Shown here piece after piece: positions 50,999 to 59,048 of a stretch of DNA of 64,000 nt. The number at the start of each line of letters is the position of its first letter. Position 1 is the first letter of the stretch. Source of the DNA: Actinophytocola sp963840275 (lineage in GTDB: Bacteria > Actinomycetota > Actinomycetes > Mycobacteriales > Pseudonocardiaceae). Made by a program: the position numbers and the translations under genes. The notes under the pieces were generated by a model that had not been told where the DNA came from, made no database searches, and saw only the letters and a program-made list of their open reading frames with translations. The DNA lies in contig CAWIYK010000005.1 of NCBI GenBank assembly GCA_963840275.1, positions 1,116,001 through 1,180,000 of the forward strand. Direction: 5' to 3'.

Positions 50999-51048
50999 GT
51001 CCGTTCGGGACACCCGCCGTGCGGGTGGTACGGGTGTCCCGAACGGAC
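50999..51048 (-). terminator. 18-bp perfect hairpin between iniB-like and iniA-like genes
   Basis: GTCCGTTCGGGACACCCG (50999-51016) and its exact complement CGGGTGTCCCGAACGGAC (51031-51048), loop 14 nt. It fills most of the 79-bp gap between the iniB-like stop and iniA start within one operon, so it is probably a partial terminator or an mRNA stabiliser making iniB transcripts more abundant than iniA-iniC. Confidence 0.75.
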
Positions 51049-51056
51049 GACGACTG

Positions 51057-51833
51057 TTACTCGGAGATCGGCTCGGCGGCGTCGAGCTCTGCCGCCGTGT
51101 CGACATCCTCCGCCGGCCACAGGCCGGCCGGTTCCGTTGCCACGATGGCCGCGGAGTCCACTGTGTTCATGCTGACCGCGCCGGCGTCGATGTCGAGGCC
51201 GTCGTTGTCGAAGGTGTTGTCGTTGTAGGAGGCGTCCACCGTCGTGTCCGAGGACAGGTCGGTGTTCGTCTCGGTGTCCACCGTGTTGTGCGACTGCGAC
51301 ACCGTGGTGTCGTCGTCGGAGTTGTTCGACCCGCTCATGTCGTCGCCGACCACGACACTGTCGTCGATGGTGCCGCCCTTGTTGTCGACACCGTCGTTGT
51401 CCTGGTTGAACGAGTCCTCGATGACCGTGATGTCGTTGTCCTCGTTGAACGAGTCCGTGATCGTCAGGTCGCCGTCGGCGTGGATGTTGATGGTGTCGCG
51501 GTCGTCGACGGTGATGATGATGTCGTTGTCGTCGACGTAGTAGTAGTTGTAGACCGTGACGTCCGGCGGCTGCGTCACCACGTAGTGCTTGGTGATCGTG
51601 GTGATCGCGGGCACCGTGTCGTCCCCGAAGTGCGGCGAGCCGCCGATGGCCGCCACCCCCGCGTGGTCGGCGATCATCGGCGCGACGTCCTCGATGTCCG
51701 CGCCGCACATGTTGTCCAGGCCGTACTGCTGGAGCACGCCCTCTGGATCCTCGCGGAAGTCGGCCTGCAACTCTTCGTCACCGAGCAACGCCAGCAAGAA
51801 CTCCATGAGCGAGGAAATGACTGTCGTTGACAC
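51057..51833 (-). CDS. iniB: IniB-like protein with N-terminal IniB domain and Asp/Asn repeats
   Basis: 258 residues from GTG 51833; GTG 51839 is two codons longer but too close to the RBS GGGAGGTGA. N-terminal helical IniB-type domain SSLMEFLLALLGDEELQADF ending DPEGVLQQYGL. The remainder is acidic and repetitive with DSFNEDND/DSFNQDND units predicted as beta-solenoid, in which Asn/Asp may bind calcium or stack. No signal peptide. Cell-surface or membrane-associated structural role is inferred from mycobacterial IniB, whose function is unknown. Confidence 0.82.
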   Translation of the reverse strand: MSTTVISSLMEFLLALLGDEELQADFREDPEGVLQQYGLDNMCGADIEDVAPMIADHAGVAAIGGSPHFGDDTVPAITTITKHYVVTQPPDVTVYNYYYVDDNDIIITVDDRDTINIHADGDLTITDSFNEDNDITVIEDSFNQDNDGVDNKGGTIDDSVVVGDDMSGSNNSDDDTTVSQSHNTVDTETNTDLSSDTTVDASYNDNTFDNDGLDIDAGAVSMNTVDSAAIVATEPAGLWPAEDVDTAAELDAAEPISE

Positions 51834-51882
51834 AGCCACTCACCTCCCTGCTTCGTTCATCTCGTGGATGCCGGTTCCTGGC

Positions 51883-52686
51883 TCAGAAGTCGACGACGTG
51901 GACGTCGATGTCGCCGAGGTCGAGGTCCAGACCGTCGTTGTCCTGGCGGTTGCCGTTGAACGAGTCGGTGTAGGTGTTGTCGCTGGACGCGTCGGTGTTG
52001 ATCTCGGTGTTGACGTCGTTGTACGAGTCCTTGATGTCGACGTCGTCGTCGGTGTTCAGCGAGTGCGAGATGTCGTCGCCGGCCACCACGCTGTTGTTGA
52101 TGAGCCCGTGGCTGTTGTCGACGCCGTCGTTGTCGTGGTTGAACGAGTCCTTGATGTAGGTGATGTCGTTGTCCTCGTTCGCGACGTTCTGGAACGAGTT
52201 GGACACGCTGGAGCTCTGGTTCGCCGACGTGGTGTTCACGCCGCCCGACCCGCCGCTGCCGCCGTTCGCGCTGGCCGGCCCGGAGGAGGAGTTGTTGTCG
52301 GCGTCCGCGTCGGCGTCGGCGTCCGCGTCGCCACCGTCGGCGTCCCCACCGAACCCGCCGAAGCCCTCGCCGTCACCTTCGCCACCGTCGCCGCCGAACG
52401 AGAAGCCGAGGCCACCGCCGCCGTCGCCGAAGAGCCAGCCGCCGTTGCCACCCGCGCCACCGGCGCCGGAGCCGCCGCCCGCGCCACCCGTGCCGGTACC
52501 CGTGCCGTCGCCGCCGTTGCCGGAGTCCGCGTCGCCACCGTCGGCGTGCCCGCCGTCGGCGTTCGCGTCGTTGTAGCCGAAGGCCAGGCTGCCGGCGTGG
52601 CCGCCCGCGGCGCCGTTGCCGCCCGACGCGTCGGCGTCGACGTCCTGCACCGGTGCCACGTACTGCTGGAAGTTGAAGTCACCCAT
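51883..52686 (-). CDS. Gly/Asp-rich IniB-related protein
   Basis: 267 residues. The first 130 are Gly/Asp/Ala-rich (runs of GGDGGEGDGEGFGGFGGDA kind and a DADADADADAD stretch); the C-terminal half repeats the acidic units of the next gene: NEDNDITYIKDSFNHDNDGV versus NEDNDITVIEDSFNQDNDGV. It lacks the N-terminal IniB helical domain. ATG 52686 has AAGGAG nine bases upstream. First gene of the leftward operon. Expression and low-complexity composition suggest a secreted-like or fibrous structural protein, but no signal peptide is seen. Confidence 0.8.
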   Translation of the reverse strand: MGDFNFQQYVAPVQDVDADASGGNGAAGGHAGSLAFGYNDANADGGHADGGDADSGNGGDGTGTGTGGAGGGSGAGGAGGNGGWLFGDGGGGLGFSFGGDGGEGDGEGFGGFGGDADGGDADADADADADNNSSSGPASANGGSGGSGGVNTTSANQSSSVSNSFQNVANEDNDITYIKDSFNHDNDGVDNSHGLINNSVVAGDDISHSLNTDDDVDIKDSYNDVNTEINTDASSDNTYTDSFNGNRQDNDGLDLDLGDIDVHVVDF

Positions 52687-52897
52687 GGTGTCCTGCTCCT
52701 TGTTCGGTGAGCGGAGTTGTTGGTCTCGTACCCCGACGGGCCGCCGCTCGGTTCGAGATGAAACCTAGGGGCCCGGCCACGGTCGGTAATCGGGGTTGCG
52801 CCCGCATCCCGTCGGGCCGGGGGTCGGGGATTGCCGGCGCGCCCGGGCCGGCTCGTTAGGGGATTACCCCCAATTTCCCGGCGCACGTGAAACACCC

Positions 52898-53419
52898 CTA
52901 TTCGGGTGCGGGAAGTCGCGACAGGACAGCGGTGAGTAATTCCTGCAGCGCGGTGCACGAGTCGGGCTCACCACCGTCCATCGTGGCCACGATGGCCTGC
53001 TCGTCGGCGACGCCGACGTCGTACCGGCAGAACCGGCCGCCCGGGGTGAAGGTCTCCAGCGCCGGGTAGCCGGACAGCCGCACCCGGCTCGCCGCCGGGT
53101 CGACCTGTGTCGTCAGGTCCTCCAGACCGGCGCCGCCGGTGTAGCTCGTCAGCTGTAGTTTCAGCTCTTCCGGCGTGTCCCACCTGCAGTTCGCGCCGAG
53201 TTCGTCCTGTCCGGGCACGCCGTCGCCGAGCCCGAGCGTCGCCTTGTTGTCCTCGTCGAGGAGCGTGCAGGGGTCGAGTCCGACCAGTCCCTTCGGCGAC
53301 TCGATGGCCGGGACGGTCGGCGGCGCGGGCTCCTCGGTGGAGCAGCCCGTCAGGGTCGCGGCGCAGCAGAACGCCGCCGCGACGGAGATGCCGATGGCTG
53401 TTGGTAGGCGAACGGTCAC
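52898..53419 (-). CDS. DUF3558-type lipoprotein
   Basis: 173 residues. Signal peptide with lipobox LTGC (GISVAAAFCCAATLTGCS), then a Pro-rich spacer and a DUF3558-like domain with LDPCTLLDE, GANCRWDTPE and RFCRYDV, where Cys residues may pair. GTG 53419 has RBS GGAAGGA. Its stop lies 211 bp before the ini-like operon; a GGGG-ATTA-CCCC hairpin in that gap (about 52858-52871) may end its transcript. Divergent from the Hsp70 gene across 103 bp. Confidence 0.85.
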   Translation of the reverse strand: MTVRLPTAIGISVAAAFCCAATLTGCSTEEPAPPTVPAIESPKGLVGLDPCTLLDEDNKATLGLGDGVPGQDELGANCRWDTPEELKLQLTSYTGGAGLEDLTTQVDPAASRVRLSGYPALETFTPGGRFCRYDVGVADEQAIVATMDGGEPDSCTALQELLTAVLSRLPAPE

Positions 53420-53522
53420 AATTGTCCTTCCGCTACGTCAATTTTCACCGAGTGGGCGAAACTCGTAACGTTTTGTCGCTCGGATACGTCTTCCCTAGGA
53501 AGCGTTTCGCTGGGAGGCGTGC

Positions 53523-55256
53523 ATGAGTTACCGGGTGGGCATTGATTTCGGTACCACCTTCACGGCGGCAGCCGTACATCGTGATGGCGAGCAGACAGCT
53601 GAGCTGGTCACTCTCGGTGAGAACGGGGTTGCCGCCGCGTCGGTGGTGTTCGTCGCGTCCGACGGGTCGTACGTGATGGGCGATGCCGCGGTCCGGCGCG
53701 CGGTCACCGATCCGGACCGGGTGGTCCGCGAGGTGAAGCGTCGGATCGGGGACCAGACCCCGTTGCTCGTCCACGGCGAGCCGATCGGCGCGCACACGCT
53801 CGCCGCACGGTTCATCGCCTGGGTCGCCGACCGGGTCGCCGAGCGCGAGGGTGAGCTGCCCGACGCGATCGCGGTGACCTGCCCCGCGACGTGGGGACCG
53901 CACAAGCGCATGCTGCTGACCGACGCGCTCGGGTTCCAGGGGCTCAGCGACGTGACACTGGTGACCGAGCCGGAGGCCGCCGCCGTCGCGTACGCGACGT
54001 CCCAGCACGTCGAACCAGGTTCGGCCATCGGCGTGTACGACCTCGGCGGCGGTACGTTCGACGCCGCGATCGTCCGTCAGCTCGACGACGGCGGGTTCGC
54101 GCTGACCGGCCGGCCGGACGGGGTGGACCCGCTCGGCGGCATCGACTTCGACGACGCCGTGTTCGAGCACGTGCGCGAGAGCCTCGGTCCGATGTGGACG
54201 GGGCTGGACTTCACCGACCCACAGGTGCGGAGCGCGGCGGCGACGCTGCGCCGCGAGTGCACGGACGCGAAGAAGGCACTGTCCTCGGACACCGAGGTGA
54301 CGATCCCGGTGCTGCTGCCCGGTGTCAGCACCCAGGTCCGGATGGTACGTGGCGAGTTCGAAGCGCTGATCGCGCCCGCCGTCGACTCGACCATCGAGGC
54401 CATGCGACGGACGATGGACTCGGCCGAGCTGGGTGACAAAGGGCTGTCGGCGGTGCTGCTGGTCGGCGGCTCGTCCCGGATCCCGCTCGTCGCGCAGCGC
54501 GTGTCCGCGGAGCTGGACCTGCCGGTGACGGTCGACTCGGACCCGAAGGCGGTCGTCGCGCTCGGGGCGGCACTGTCGATCGCACCGAACGCCGCCGCGC
54601 CGGACGCCGCGGTCACGACCCTCGCCGCCGCCGGCGGGTCGACGCGGCTGCGGCGCCCGTTCGTGTTCGCGGGTGTCGGGCTGGCCGCGTGCGTCGGCGG
54701 GCTGGTCCTGCTCGCGGGCCCGGTCGGGACCGACGTGCGGGAGGGCGGGGCCCCGGCCGCCGCGGCCGACGTCGGGCCTTCGGAGACAGGGGGCTCGACC
54801 ACGCCAGCGGGCGCGGTCGACCCGTGGACCGGCGCCCCGTACACCGAGACGACGCGCCCCGGCCCGACCCGTCCGGACGCGGAACCGACCAAGGTGAGCC
54901 CGGCGAAGCTGTCGCCGACGCCGACGTCGTCCCAGAACCGCGACGCCCTGATCGCCGGCAGTCCGCCCGTCAGCGTGGGGAACGGGCCCCGCGGGGGGTC
55001 CGGCACGCCCGACCCCAGGGTGAGTGACCCGCCGCCGGTCGACCCGACGGTCAGCGACACGCCGCCGGTCGACCCGACGGTCAGCGACACGCCGCCGGTC
55101 GACCCCACGGTGAGCGACACGCCGCCGGTCGACCCGACGGGCGAAGAGCCACCGACAGTCGAGCCGACGGGCGAGGACCCGCCGCCGACCGTCGACCCGC
55201 CCGCCGAGGACCCGCCGCCCGCCGACGACCCGCCGCCCGCTGAGGGCACGCCGTGA
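53523..55256 (+). CDS. Membrane-anchored Hsp70 (DnaK ATPase domain with Pro-rich tail)
   Basis: 577 residues. Complete Hsp70 nucleotide-binding domain: GIDFGTTFTAAAV, VTCPATWGPHKR, VYDLGGGTFDAAIV and LLVGGSSRIPLV. The substrate-binding domain is absent; instead a transmembrane segment (FVFAGVGLAACVGGLVLLAG) and a Pro/Thr/Asp-rich tail with four VSDxPPVDPT repeats that should lie outside the membrane. Such anchored Hsp70-like proteins are typical of actinobacteria and may signal envelope state. RBS TGGGAGGCG. Its stop overlaps the next gene. Confidence 0.92.
   Translation: MSYRVGIDFGTTFTAAAVHRDGEQTAELVTLGENGVAAASVVFVASDGSYVMGDAAVRRAVTDPDRVVREVKRRIGDQTPLLVHGEPIGAHTLAARFIAWVADRVAEREGELPDAIAVTCPATWGPHKRMLLTDALGFQGLSDVTLVTEPEAAAVAYATSQHVEPGSAIGVYDLGGGTFDAAIVRQLDDGGFALTGRPDGVDPLGGIDFDDAVFEHVRESLGPMWTGLDFTDPQVRSAAATLRRECTDAKKALSSDTEVTIPVLLPGVSTQVRMVRGEFEALIAPAVDSTIEAMRRTMDSAELGDKGLSAVLLVGGSSRIPLVAQRVSAELDLPVTVDSDPKAVVALGAALSIAPNAAAPDAAVTTLAAAGGSTRLRRPFVFAGVGLAACVGGLVLLAGPVGTDVREGGAPAAAADVGPSETGGSTTPAGAVDPWTGAPYTETTRPGPTRPDAEPTKVSPAKLSPTPTSSQNRDALIAGSPPVSVGNGPRGGSGTPDPRVSDPPPVDPTVSDTPPVDPTVSDTPPVDPTVSDTPPVDPTGEEPPTVEPTGEDPPPTVDPPAEDPPPADDPPPAEGTP
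55021..55140 (+). repeat. Four tandem 30-bp repeats in the Hsp70 tail
   Basis: Units 55021-55050, 55051-55080, 55081-55110 and 55111-55140 encode VSDPPPVDPT or VSDTPPVDPT with few base changes. Expected to vary in copy number between strains. Confidence 0.9.
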
Positions 55257-55810
55257 GCGGAGTCGGCGCGCCACCGCCGCGACCCAGCACGGCTCGGCTG
55301 TCGTCGGCACCGATGGCCGCGCTGCTCGACCTCGCCCGGCCGCGCGCGGTGGACGTGGCGTTCTGGTGCTGGTTCGCCGGCAGCCTGCTGGTCGGCGTGA
55401 CCGTCGCGCTCGTGTCGACGAGGACGATCCCGATGCGCGCCGAGTTCGCGCGGGTGGCGGGAGTCGGCGACCCCGAGGCGTCGGCGGCCACCATCGAGAG
55501 GGTCGCCACGGTGTCGGTGCTCACGGTGATCGGCACCGGCGCGATCCTCGGCGTGCTGGGTCTCGTCCTCGCGGGCCTGATGCGCGCGGGCCGCAACTGG
55601 GCCCGTGGTTCCCTCGTCGTGGTCGCGCTGGTCGCCATGGCCTACACGGCGTTCTGCGCGACGTCGCTCACCGAGCCGATGCTCGGCGACCGGGGCGGCC
55701 TCGTGAGCGTGGGCCTGCTGATCTACACGGCCACCATCCTCGTCGGGGTCGTGTGCATGTTCCTGCCCGGCGGCAAGGCGTGGTTCCACCGCCCGACCGG
55801 CCGGCTGTAG
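55253..55810 (+). CDS. Four-helix membrane protein of unknown function
   Basis: 185 residues. Four hydrophobic helices: VDVAFWCWFAGSLLVGVTVA, VLTVIGTGAILGVLGLVLAG, GSLVVVALVAMAYTAFC and LIYTATILVGVVCMFLP. GTG 55253 overlaps the Hsp70 stop by GTGA, so it is co-translated and probably a partner of the membrane Hsp70. No family recognised; similar proteins commonly flank Hsp70-like or serine-kinase genes of actinomycetes as unannotated membrane proteins. A 174-bp gap without genes follows, holding two GGTGGGCCGAA direct repeats (55861 and 55892). Confidence 0.8.
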   Translation: MSGVGAPPPRPSTARLSSAPMAALLDLARPRAVDVAFWCWFAGSLLVGVTVALVSTRTIPMRAEFARVAGVGDPEASAATIERVATVSVLTVIGTGAILGVLGLVLAGLMRAGRNWARGSLVVVALVAMAYTAFCATSLTEPMLGDRGGLVSVGLLIYTATILVGVVCMFLPGGKAWFHRPTGRL

Positions 55811-55906
55811 GGCTCCGCCGGGGCTGTCTGCTATCCCCTGTGGACCGGCCGGGTCGCTGGGGTGGGCCGAACGGCCGTAGCCGCTGGGCGAGGTGGGCCG
55901 AATTCC

Positions 55907-55935
55907 TTGACAGGGCAGGCGGTCCGAGGTGACAT
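55907..55935 (+). promoter_or_regulatory. Possible promoter before the lysoplasmalogenase-like gene
   Basis: TTGACA (55907-55912) is a perfect -35 element; 17 bp later TGACAT (55930-55935) is a poor -10. It lies about 50 bp before the ATG at 55985. Only the -35 box is convincing. Confidence 0.3.
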
Positions 55936-55984
55936 AGCGCGACAGTTGTCACCGGCGCATCCCGACCCCCGCGAAAAGGATCAC

Positions 55985-56857
55985 ATGCGACAGCAGACGG
56001 GGGCCGTGGCCGAGCGGACCGCTGGTCCACTGTGGACTCGGGTGGCGGCGCCGGCGTTCGCCGCGGACGCCATCGTGCACCTCGCGGCTCAGCTCGCCGG
56101 GGCGGGCACCGTCGCCGCGGTCACCCAGTGGCTGCTGATGCCCCTGCTCGCGGCGGCGTTCCGGTCCGCGACGGCCGGCGGGCTCCTGGTGCTGGCCGCG
56201 CTGGGCTTCTCCTGGCTCGGCGACACCGTCCCCGCACTGTTCGCCGGCGACACCCGTTTCCTCGCCATGGTCGGGCTCTTCCTGTGCGCGCAGGTCACCT
56301 ACATCGTGGCGTTCCTGCCGGACCGGCGCCGTTCCGTGCTGCGCCGACCGGCGCTGCTGGGATACGTCGCCGCGTTCGGCGTACTGCTGGTGTCGTGCGC
56401 GCCGGGCGCGGGCGGGCTGCTCGTCCCGGTGATCTGCTACGGCGTGTGCCTGACGCTGATGGCCGTGCTGGCGACCGGTGTCCACCCGCTGACCGGCGTC
56501 GGCGGCGCGGTGTTCTTCGTGTCCGACGGGCTCATCGCGCTCGACGCCTTCGCCTCCTGGTACGCGCCGCCCGTGCCCGCGTTCTGGGTGATGCTGACCT
56601 ATGTCGTGGGCCAGGCGTTGATCGTCGCCGGTGTCGTGCGTGCGCGTTCAGCCGTTGGCGGTAGGATATCGCGGGCGCCGACCGTGGCATTGCGGGCTCG
56701 GTACGAGTCGAGTGTGTCGACAACCGGGCTTCCCGGCCCCATGTGCACCGAGCTGCGCGCGTGGTTCGACACTCTGCGACTCGGCAGCACCATGCCACCG
56801 CAGTCACGGCGACCGGGGCACTGGTCGGCCAAGTTCTCGGTACTGTCCATGAAATGA
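55985..56857 (+). CDS. YhhN-family (lysoplasmalogenase-like) membrane protein with odd tail
   Basis: 290 residues from ATG 55985 (RBS AAAGGA). About eight hydrophobic helices with the YhhN signatures GFSWLGDTVPALF (conserved Asp), YGVCLTLMAVLA, GGAVFFVSDGLIALD and MLTYVVGQALIVAG. Family members hydrolyse the vinyl-ether bond of lysoplasmalogens or are of unknown role in bacteria. After residue 225 a 65-residue hydrophilic tail follows, with codons unlike the rest (AGG ATA), which may be read-through into foreign DNA. Its stop overlaps the next start by ATGA. Confidence 0.82.
   Translation: MRQQTGAVAERTAGPLWTRVAAPAFAADAIVHLAAQLAGAGTVAAVTQWLLMPLLAAAFRSATAGGLLVLAALGFSWLGDTVPALFAGDTRFLAMVGLFLCAQVTYIVAFLPDRRRSVLRRPALLGYVAAFGVLLVSCAPGAGGLLVPVICYGVCLTLMAVLATGVHPLTGVGGAVFFVSDGLIALDAFASWYAPPVPAFWVMLTYVVGQALIVAGVVRARSAVGGRISRAPTVALRARYESSVSTTGLPGPMCTELRAWFDTLRLGSTMPPQSRRPGHWSAKFSVLSMK
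56025..56037. repeat. Iterated palindrome, perfect copy (GTCCACTGTGGAC)
   Basis: Fourth perfect copy, in the lysoplasmalogenase-like gene but in a different reading phase (Gly-Pro-Leu-Trp-Thr), so the motif is conserved as DNA, not as a peptide. Confidence 0.6.
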
Positions 56858-57429
56858 CGAACCGGCTGCTCGGAGGTTCCGCGCTCCTCTGCCTCCTGCT
56901 CTTCTTTACCGGATGTGGTTCATCGGCGGATTCTGAGCAACTTCAACCGGAACCTGCTCCTACCCGGACGACGCCTTCTCAAGGGACCGCGACGCCCACC
57001 TCAGTCACTGAGATGACCGATCCTCCCTGTATGGAGAGCAAGAACGAGGGGCCGGTTCGAGAGGGCGGGCTTGTGCTGAAGTTCGGGCTCGGTCTGGACA
57101 TGGATTGTGGACGCACCACACTACTGCCTCGGGACGAGGGCGCTGACGTCCAGGCATCCGGCGCGGACCGGTTGGCCGTGACGTCATCGAATCCACGCGC
57201 GGGCGTTGCCTGGGTCGACGGCCTTGGTTCGGACGACTTCGATCGTTGCGCCGCTCTCGCCGACTCGGATTACCTGCGTCAGATCGACGGGCTCGACACG
57301 CCTGCGGGTGACCGCAACATCTGTGTGCGCACCGGCGAGAACAACGTGGCGATCATTCACCCGGATGCACCCGCGGTCGCAGATGGGCCAGGACTCGACC
57401 TGCGTTACGGCATCCGGTACGAACCGTGA
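56854..57429 (+). CDS. Lipoprotein of unknown function
   Basis: 191 residues. Signal peptide LLGGSALLCLLLFFTGC with lipobox FTGC, a Thr/Pro-rich spacer and a globular domain with two Cys in the mature part (PPCMES, DMDCGRTTLL) and DRCAALAD...NICVRTGENNVA. The C-terminal part resembles proteins of serine-kinase-linked lipoprotein type, but no family is certain. Lower G/C at third positions than neighbours (for example TTCTTTACC, TCATCGGCG), suggesting more recent arrival. ATGA overlap with the previous gene; no RBS of its own. Confidence 0.75.
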   Translation: MTNRLLGGSALLCLLLFFTGCGSSADSEQLQPEPAPTRTTPSQGTATPTSVTEMTDPPCMESKNEGPVREGGLVLKFGLGLDMDCGRTTLLPRDEGADVQASGADRLAVTSSNPRAGVAWVDGLGSDDFDRCAALADSDYLRQIDGLDTPAGDRNICVRTGENNVAIIHPDAPAVADGPGLDLRYGIRYEP

Positions 57430-57544
57430 CACCGCCCAAGGTGCCTACCCGTGAAATTTCGCAAGTGGCTTGTCGCAGTGGTTCGAGTCTCACGGCAAGA
57501 ACACCATCACCGTCGCGTTGGGCCTGTTCGCGTCGCAGACTGCT

Positions 57545-58747
57545 TCAGGCAGCGGCGTGCAGGGCGGAGGCGAGTAGCTCGCACAGACGGTCGATCTCGT
57601 TGTCGGTGTTGTAGTAGTGCGGGGAGATCCGGAGCACGGCGTCGATTCCTCGGCCGGCGCAGTCGAGCGGCGCGCCGGTGTGGTCCATGGAGGACACGTT
57701 GACGCCGCGCTCGTGCAAGTAGGCCCGCACCGCCGCCACGGCCGGCCCGCCGCCGGGCAGGGTGAACCCGATGACGCCGGAACGCACGCCGTCGGTGGGT
57801 AGCCACGAGATCCCGCGCAGGGGCCGCACCCGCTCGATGATGTGGGTGCTCAGGTCCACGATCCGCTGGTGCACCGGCTGGACACCGAGGTCCAGCAGGT
57901 AGTCGATCGCCACGGCGAGGCCGATCTCGGCGGCCACGTTGCGTTCCCACGCCTCGAACCGTCTGGCGTCGGCGCGTAGTGCGACCTCCTCCTTGATGGA
58001 GAGGTTGTCGAAGCCGGGGTCGGTCGTGACCAGGCCGACCGTGACCGGATCGATCCGTTCGGCCATTCCGTTGCGCACGTACAGGAAACCCGTCCCGCGT
58101 GGGCCCCGCAGCCACTTGCGTCCGCTGGCGGTCATGACGTCGCAGGGGATCTCGTCCACGTTGACCGGCAGCTGGCCGACCGACTGGGTTGCGTCGAGCA
58201 TGAACACCGCATCGCTGCCGGCCACCATGGCGCCGATCCGCTCGACCGGGTTCACCGCCCCGTAGTGCCCGGCCGCATGGGCGATCGCGACGAGCCGGGT
58301 CCTGGGGCCGAGGCAGACGGCGAGGTGCTCGAGATCGACGGTGCCGTCCGGACGGGACGCGAGGATCTTCACCCTGGCCCCGGTGCGCAGCGCCAACCGC
58401 CGCAGGATCAGCAGGTTGAGGCCGTACTCCATGCGCGAGGTGATGATCTCGTCACCCGGCCGCAGACCCAGCGCGTTGATCAGCACGTCCCACGCGCGGC
58501 TGGCACTGTCGGCGAACGCGATCTCCTCGGGCGCGCACCCGATGAGACTGGCCGCCGTGGCGTAGAGGGTGCGTTTGTCCACGCTGGCCTGTGCGGCCTC
58601 GTAACCGCCTCGGGCGCACTCCAACCGCAGGTGGGCGATCTGCGCCTCGAACACCGGCGCGGGCGGCAGCGCGGCGCCGCAGTTGTTGAAATGCGCGACC
58701 AGGTCGGCGCCCGGCGTGTCCCTGCGCAGCTCTTCGGTTGATCTCAT
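57545..58747 (-). CDS. Class V aminotransferase (isopenicillin-N-epimerase/EgtE-like PLP enzyme)
   Basis: 400 residues. FNNCGAALPP start, YEAAQASVDKR, HAAGHYGAVNPV, MLDATQSVGQLPV with the PLP-binding Asp, and the lysine in ASGRKWLRGPRGTGFLYV. Overall like EgtE, isopenicillin-N epimerase and cysteine desulfurase-like lyases. May act as a C-S lyase, epimerase or aminotransferase. The start has GGAGGG 14 bp upstream, with a five-codon mini-ORF (58758-58744) between that overlaps by ATGA. It diverges from the Trx-DinB, MFS, MetRS-like and ATP-grasp genes and is probably part of the same pathway. Confidence 0.9.
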   Translation of the reverse strand: MRSTEELRRDTPGADLVAHFNNCGAALPPAPVFEAQIAHLRLECARGGYEAAQASVDKRTLYATAASLIGCAPEEIAFADSASRAWDVLINALGLRPGDEIITSRMEYGLNLLILRRLALRTGARVKILASRPDGTVDLEHLAVCLGPRTRLVAIAHAAGHYGAVNPVERIGAMVAGSDAVFMLDATQSVGQLPVNVDEIPCDVMTASGRKWLRGPRGTGFLYVRNGMAERIDPVTVGLVTTDPGFDNLSIKEEVALRADARRFEAWERNVAAEIGLAVAIDYLLDLGVQPVHQRIVDLSTHIIERVRPLRGISWLPTDGVRSGVIGFTLPGGGPAVAAVRAYLHERGVNVSSMDHTGAPLDCAGRGIDAVLRISPHYYNTDNEIDRLCELLASALHAAA

Positions 58748-58758
58748 CCCGCGACCAT
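58744..58758 (-). promoter_or_regulatory. Five-codon mini-ORF overlapping the aminotransferase start
   Basis: ATG-GTC-GCG-GGA-TGA lies between the ribosome binding site GGAGGGA and the aminotransferase ATG; its TGA overlaps that ATG (ATGA). It could re-initiate translation or reduce it. Chance is possible. Confidence 0.25.
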
Positions 58759-59048
58759 GTTCCCTCCTGCATACCGAGACCTGCGGGCAGTGGAAAGCGT
58801 CGGCCTGCGAGGGGCGATTTCTGGCCCAGTCTCATCGCCGCCCGCGGCGCGGGCATCCTCCCCCGTGCGGAGCCGTGCCGGCGGGAATCCCCGGAGTAAT
58901 GCTGGCAGCGCGACCGGGCGGTGGGCGAAACAGCACGATGGAAGGTGCCCATTGCCGGTCGGGGTTCGACGATGAGCGGCACAAGAGCCTGCGGGGTCAG
59001 AAACTGTCGACGTGCGGGCCAGGCCTGATTCCAGAGGGTGAGGATTGC
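58748..59048. other. Divergent intergenic region, 301 bp
   Basis: Between the aminotransferase and the thioredoxin-DinB-like gene. Nothing protein-like in either strand beyond the mini-ORF. It must hold both promoters; I see no clear -35/-10 pair or long palindrome. RBS GAGGGTGAGG for the rightward gene is at its end. Confidence 0.5.

Noticed and set aside
52236..52958. Open frame antisense to the Gly/Asp-rich protein region
   Set aside because: The repeats create open frames on all strands. The chosen minus-strand frame has a good RBS and shares repeats with the next gene.
57470..57510. GGTTCGAGTC resembling a tRNA T-arm
   Set aside because: The flanking bases do not form the T-stem, and no acceptor, D or anticodon arm can be drawn upstream.
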